This document shows positions 61,669-64,000 of a stretch of 64,000 bases of DNA, in pieces. How positions within the stretch are numbered: position 1 is the first letter of the stretch; each line of letters starts with the position of its first letter. The stretch is from the NCBI RefSeq assembly GCF_900143255.1, contig NZ_FRDI01000014.1:1-64000 (forward strand), read 5' to 3'. A program made the translations under genes and the position numbers. Under the pieces are notes generated by a model, which did not search any database, was not told where the DNA came from, and worked only from the letters and a program-made list of their open reading frames with translations. This DNA comes from Desulfovibrio litoralis DSM 11393 (GTDB lineage: Bacteria > Desulfobacterota > Desulfovibrionia > Desulfovibrionales > Desulfovibrionaceae).

Positions 61669-63123
61669 CTATTTACCTATACAAAAATCTCCAAAAACTT
61701 TTTCCAAGACCTCGTCTAAGTCTGTTTTTCCGATAATTTCTTCTAACTTATCTAAAATAATATCAATTCTTACACTTAAAATTTCTATTGGCATCTTATT
61801 TTCCAAGTCTAAATCAAATAGATTTAACTCTTCCAATGCCGCTTGAATAAGCTTGTTTTGTCTTAGATTTGGGGCTAAATCAGAGTTTTGTTCAAAGCTT
61901 TTTCCAAGCTCCATCTTTAACAACAGCTTTTCATGTAAAACATCTAAGAGCGTATCTATCCCTTCTGATTTTTTTGCAGAAATATATATCTTTGTGTTGC
62001 AAGCATCATAAACTATAGACCGACTTGTATCAAGTAAATCTTGTTTATTTAAAACTAAAATATGATCGGGGTGTGTTAAAAGCAGTTCTTTTTCTTCTTC
62101 ACTTAAATCAAAACATGCATCTTTGACAAACAAGACATAATCCGCTTGGCTCAAAAGTTCTCGACTAAATTCAACGCCATCGGCTTCAACCAAATCATCG
62201 GTCTGACGCAAGCCCGCCGTATCAACAAGACGCACATTTAATCCATTAAGATTAATACTTTCTTCGATATAATCACGAGTAGTTCCCGGAATATCATGCA
62301 CCAAAGAACGTCTGCGTCCAAGCATTGCATTCATCAGGCTTGATTTACCGGCATTAACAGAGCCGACCAAAACCACCATACAACCGTCTCGCCAAGCTCT
62401 GGCTCTTTGATACGCCTTTGTTAACGCCTTAAGCCCGGTTTCGAGTTCGGCTATATTTTGTTTTATTTCCGCTTCTGAAACATTATCAAGCTCATCGCCT
62501 GAAAGTTCCAAGGAAAAATCAAGTACAACACACAACTTTGCTTTAAGGCTTAAAAGTTTTTCTTTCAATAAAGCGATTCGCTGTCCAAAAGCACCATCAA
62601 GTTTAGCTTTTGCTAACCTCGCCCCTTGAACGGAAGAAGCGGAAACAAGTTCAGAAACAGCCTCGGCTTGTGCTAAGTCGATACGTCCATTCATAAAAGC
62701 TCGGTAACTAAATTCTCCCGGAAGTGCCATTCTTGCACCGGCGTTAAGACAAGCTTCCAAGACTGTCTCTAAAATCACCCTGCTTCCATGACAATGAATT
62801 TCCACACAATCTTCGCCGGTAAAAGTTCGAGGACCAGGCATATAAACCGCCAAAACATCGTCTATTTCTTGTCCATGACTGTCTAAAGCAACGCCTCTGT
62901 GTAAAGTCCAAGGTTTAAGACAACACCTCTCTTCCCTTTCTTTATTTGTGTTTAAATCAGCTGAGGATAAATATTTCGCCCTAAAAACTTTAAATAAAAT
63001 TTGTAAAATAGCTGCCTGTTTTTGTTTATCTGTTTCAATCGGTCCACTCAACCTGATAATACCGATGGCACTTTGTCCGAGCGTTGTTGCCGGTGCCACA
63101 ATAATTGAAGTTTTATCGTACAT
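61669..63123 (-). CDS. mnmE: tRNA modification GTPase MnmE
   Basis: With MnmG installs the cmnm5 group on U34 of certain tRNAs. 484 residues. N-terminal folate-binding domain (TIVAPATTLGQSAIGIIRLSG-like start, FTGEDCVEIHCHGS), helical domain, and an inserted G domain: G1 GSVNAGKSSLMN, G2/G3 GTTRDY and DTAGLR, G4 NKQD. It ends in the diagnostic FCIGK, whose Cys is essential. Three bases after the coaD stop, so in the order rsmD-coaD-mnmE. A 252-bp AT-rich gap with no visible feature follows upstream of pit. Confidence 0.97.
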   Translation of the reverse strand: MYDKTSIIVAPATTLGQSAIGIIRLSGPIETDKQKQAAILQILFKVFRAKYLSSADLNTNKEREERCCLKPWTLHRGVALDSHGQEIDDVLAVYMPGPRTFTGEDCVEIHCHGSRVILETVLEACLNAGARMALPGEFSYRAFMNGRIDLAQAEAVSELVSASSVQGARLAKAKLDGAFGQRIALLKEKLLSLKAKLCVVLDFSLELSGDELDNVSEAEIKQNIAELETGLKALTKAYQRARAWRDGCMVVLVGSVNAGKSSLMNAMLGRRRSLVHDIPGTTRDYIEESINLNGLNVRLVDTAGLRQTDDLVEADGVEFSRELLSQADYVLFVKDACFDLSEEEKELLLTHPDHILVLNKQDLLDTSRSIVYDACNTKIYISAKKSEGIDTLLDVLHEKLLLKMELGKSFEQNSDLAPNLRQNKLIQAALEELNLFDLDLENKMPIEILSVRIDIILDKLEEIIGKTDLDEVLEKVFGDFCIGK

Positions 63124-63126
63124 TTT

Positions 63127-63708
63127 TTAATCTTTTGAAAGCTCATTTAAGTTTAAAGGATAAGGCAAACCGTATTTTTCCCTTAATCGTTTATAAACAG
63201 AATCAGGCACAAGCCCTTTTATGTCTCCACCTAAACTGGCAGCCCCCTTGACTATTGTCGAGCTAATATAAAGCCATTGGTAGTCTGTCATTAAAAACAA
63301 GGTTTGAATATGTTTTTTCATTTTTCTATTCATCAAGGCAAGTTGGAATTCATATTCAAAATCAGAGACCGCCCTTAAACCCCTGATAATGACGTTTGCC
63401 CCCTTACTGTCCACATAATCGACCAAAAGTCCTGAAAATGATTCTACGCTTACTTTAGGGGTATGAACAAAGACTTCTTTCGCCATACTCACACGTTCTT
63501 CAACGCTAAACAGCGGATTTTTTGGCGTATCATAAGCAACAGCAACAATTACACGATCAAAAATCTGGCAAGCACGTTTAATCAAGCTGACGTGCCCCAT
63601 TGTCATAGGATCAAAAGTTCCCGGATATACGGCAATTTTTGGTTGAATCACTTGCTCAACTTCTTCGTCAAAGTCTGTATTTAAGGTGTATGCGTCTGTT
63701 TTGTCCAT
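63127..63708 (-). CDS. coaD: phosphopantetheine adenylyltransferase
   Basis: Penultimate step of coenzyme A synthesis. 193 residues; longer than the usual ~160 because of a ~23-residue acidic N-terminal extension before KIAVYPGTFDPMTMGHVSLI, which holds the TxGH nucleotide motif. RGLRAVSDFEYEFQLALMNR and YQWLYISSTIVKGAASLGGD complete the active site. The start at 63708 overlaps rsmD by 28 bp. A start nearer the core (GTG) has no ribosome site, so I keep the extended form. Adjacent rsmD-coaD is a common arrangement. Confidence 0.95.
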   Translation of the reverse strand: MDKTDAYTLNTDFDEEVEQVIQPKIAVYPGTFDPMTMGHVSLIKRACQIFDRVIVAVAYDTPKNPLFSVEERVSMAKEVFVHTPKVSVESFSGLLVDYVDSKGANVIIRGLRAVSDFEYEFQLALMNRKMKKHIQTLFLMTDYQWLYISSTIVKGAASLGGDIKGLVPDSVYKRLREKYGLPYPLNLNELSKD

Positions 63709-64000
63709 ATTACCACTCTGGTTTGTCCATAGTTACGGTCGACTTCCAAGGTAAGCTCGGAAGGAACTTTATCCATATTGAAACCCTTACCCGGGGCAGG
63801 TCTTGATTCAAGCTCTATCGTTAAAAAACCTTGTTCACTTAACCAGTTTTGTTTTAAAATCGCTTTTATGCAAGGTAGTACATAATCACTGCCATAAGGT
63901 GGATCGATAAAAATCAAATCATGCGAAGCCAAAGCCTTACGCCCTAAAAAACGCCCCACATCTTGGTTTGCAACCTGTAATCGCTGTTGCTCAAGCCCTA
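63681..64000 (-). CDS. rsmD: 16S rRNA (guanine966-N2)-methyltransferase, C-terminal part
   Basis: Only the last ~106 codons are in the window; the frame stays open to base 64000, so the gene continues beyond it. The methyltransferase catalytic motif DPPYGSDYV is visible in DLIFIDPPYGSDYVLPCIKA, followed by FLTIELESRPAPG, as in RsmD. It methylates G966 of 16S rRNA in the assembling 30S subunit. The stop overlaps the start of coaD. Confidence 0.9.
   Translation of the reverse strand, partial: GLEQQRLQVANQDVGRFLGRKALASHDLIFIDPPYGSDYVLPCIKAILKQNWLSEQGFLTIELESRPAPGKGFNMDKVPSELTLEVDRNYGQTRVVIWTKQTHTP

Overview
The window is a bacterial chromosome segment with low GC (mid-30s percent by eye). Gene content points to a low-GC member of Desulfovibrionaceae (the Desulfovibrio/Bilophila/Lawsonia lineage). 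It carries a complete dsrA-dsrB-dsrD sulfite reductase cluster with 437-, 382- and 78-residue products, a fused accA-accD carboxyltransferase next to a separate biotin carboxylase, a D. africanus FdIII-type ferredoxin, and Gram-negative envelope genes (kdsB, heptosyltransferase-like GT9, OmpA-VWA, MltF-like transglycosylase, hflKC). I do not name a species.

Layout. 1-2.7 kb: two tandem tRNA-Glu genes with their promoter, a secreted protein of unknown function, and kdsB followed by an exact partial duplication of its 3' end. 2.9-7.6 kb: an unknown protein, cheW, an eight-unit 14-bp minisatellite running into the end of a chemoreceptor gene, and a GT9 glycosyltransferase. 7.7-11.2 kb: dsrABD with hairpins and a short tandem repeat between dsrB and dsrD, then a small conserved-looking protein with a very good promoter. 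11.2-16.1 kb: purU, ferredoxin, a CgeB-like glycosyltransferase, a ferredoxin-nitroreductase fusion and a YchJ-like SEC-C protein. 16.2-22.7 kb: truB-rpsO-pnp, ilvE and a VKOR-thioredoxin fusion. 22.9-29.6 kb: YgjP-type metalloprotease, FxsA, a class IV aminotransferase, a small unknown protein and a 905-residue radical SAM protein. 29.6-33.2 kb: the most accessory-looking stretch, with two tandem secreted MORN_2/YwqK-repeat proteins, a remnant of the radical SAM gene's 3' end beyond them, and an LprI-like exported protein. 33.2-43.1 kb: accC-accDA, punA, and gcvH-gcvPA-gcvPB-lpdA. 43.3-51.3 kb: a VWA-OmpA protein, a CI/LexA-like regulator with nearby palindromes, hflK-hflC, a CobD-like enzyme, a lipoprotein, and an amino-acid ABC permease plus binding protein without an ATPase. 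51.4-64 kb: holB, purA, MltF-like enzyme, stand-alone AICAR formyltransferase, asnS, PiT phosphate transporter with its DUF47 partner, and mnmE-coaD-rsmD (rsmD cut by the window end).

Most of this is core metabolism and information processing. The most unusual structure lies outside the genes: a dispersed intergenic element of about 100-265 bp, made of a chain of small hairpins with related ends, occurs about ten times, and every copy I can orient lies the same way on the + strand whatever the direction of neighbouring genes. I see no CRISPR array, no intact insertion sequence with a transposase, no prophage and no recognisable defence island. The best candidates for something undescribed are the hairpin element family and the MORN-repeat locus.
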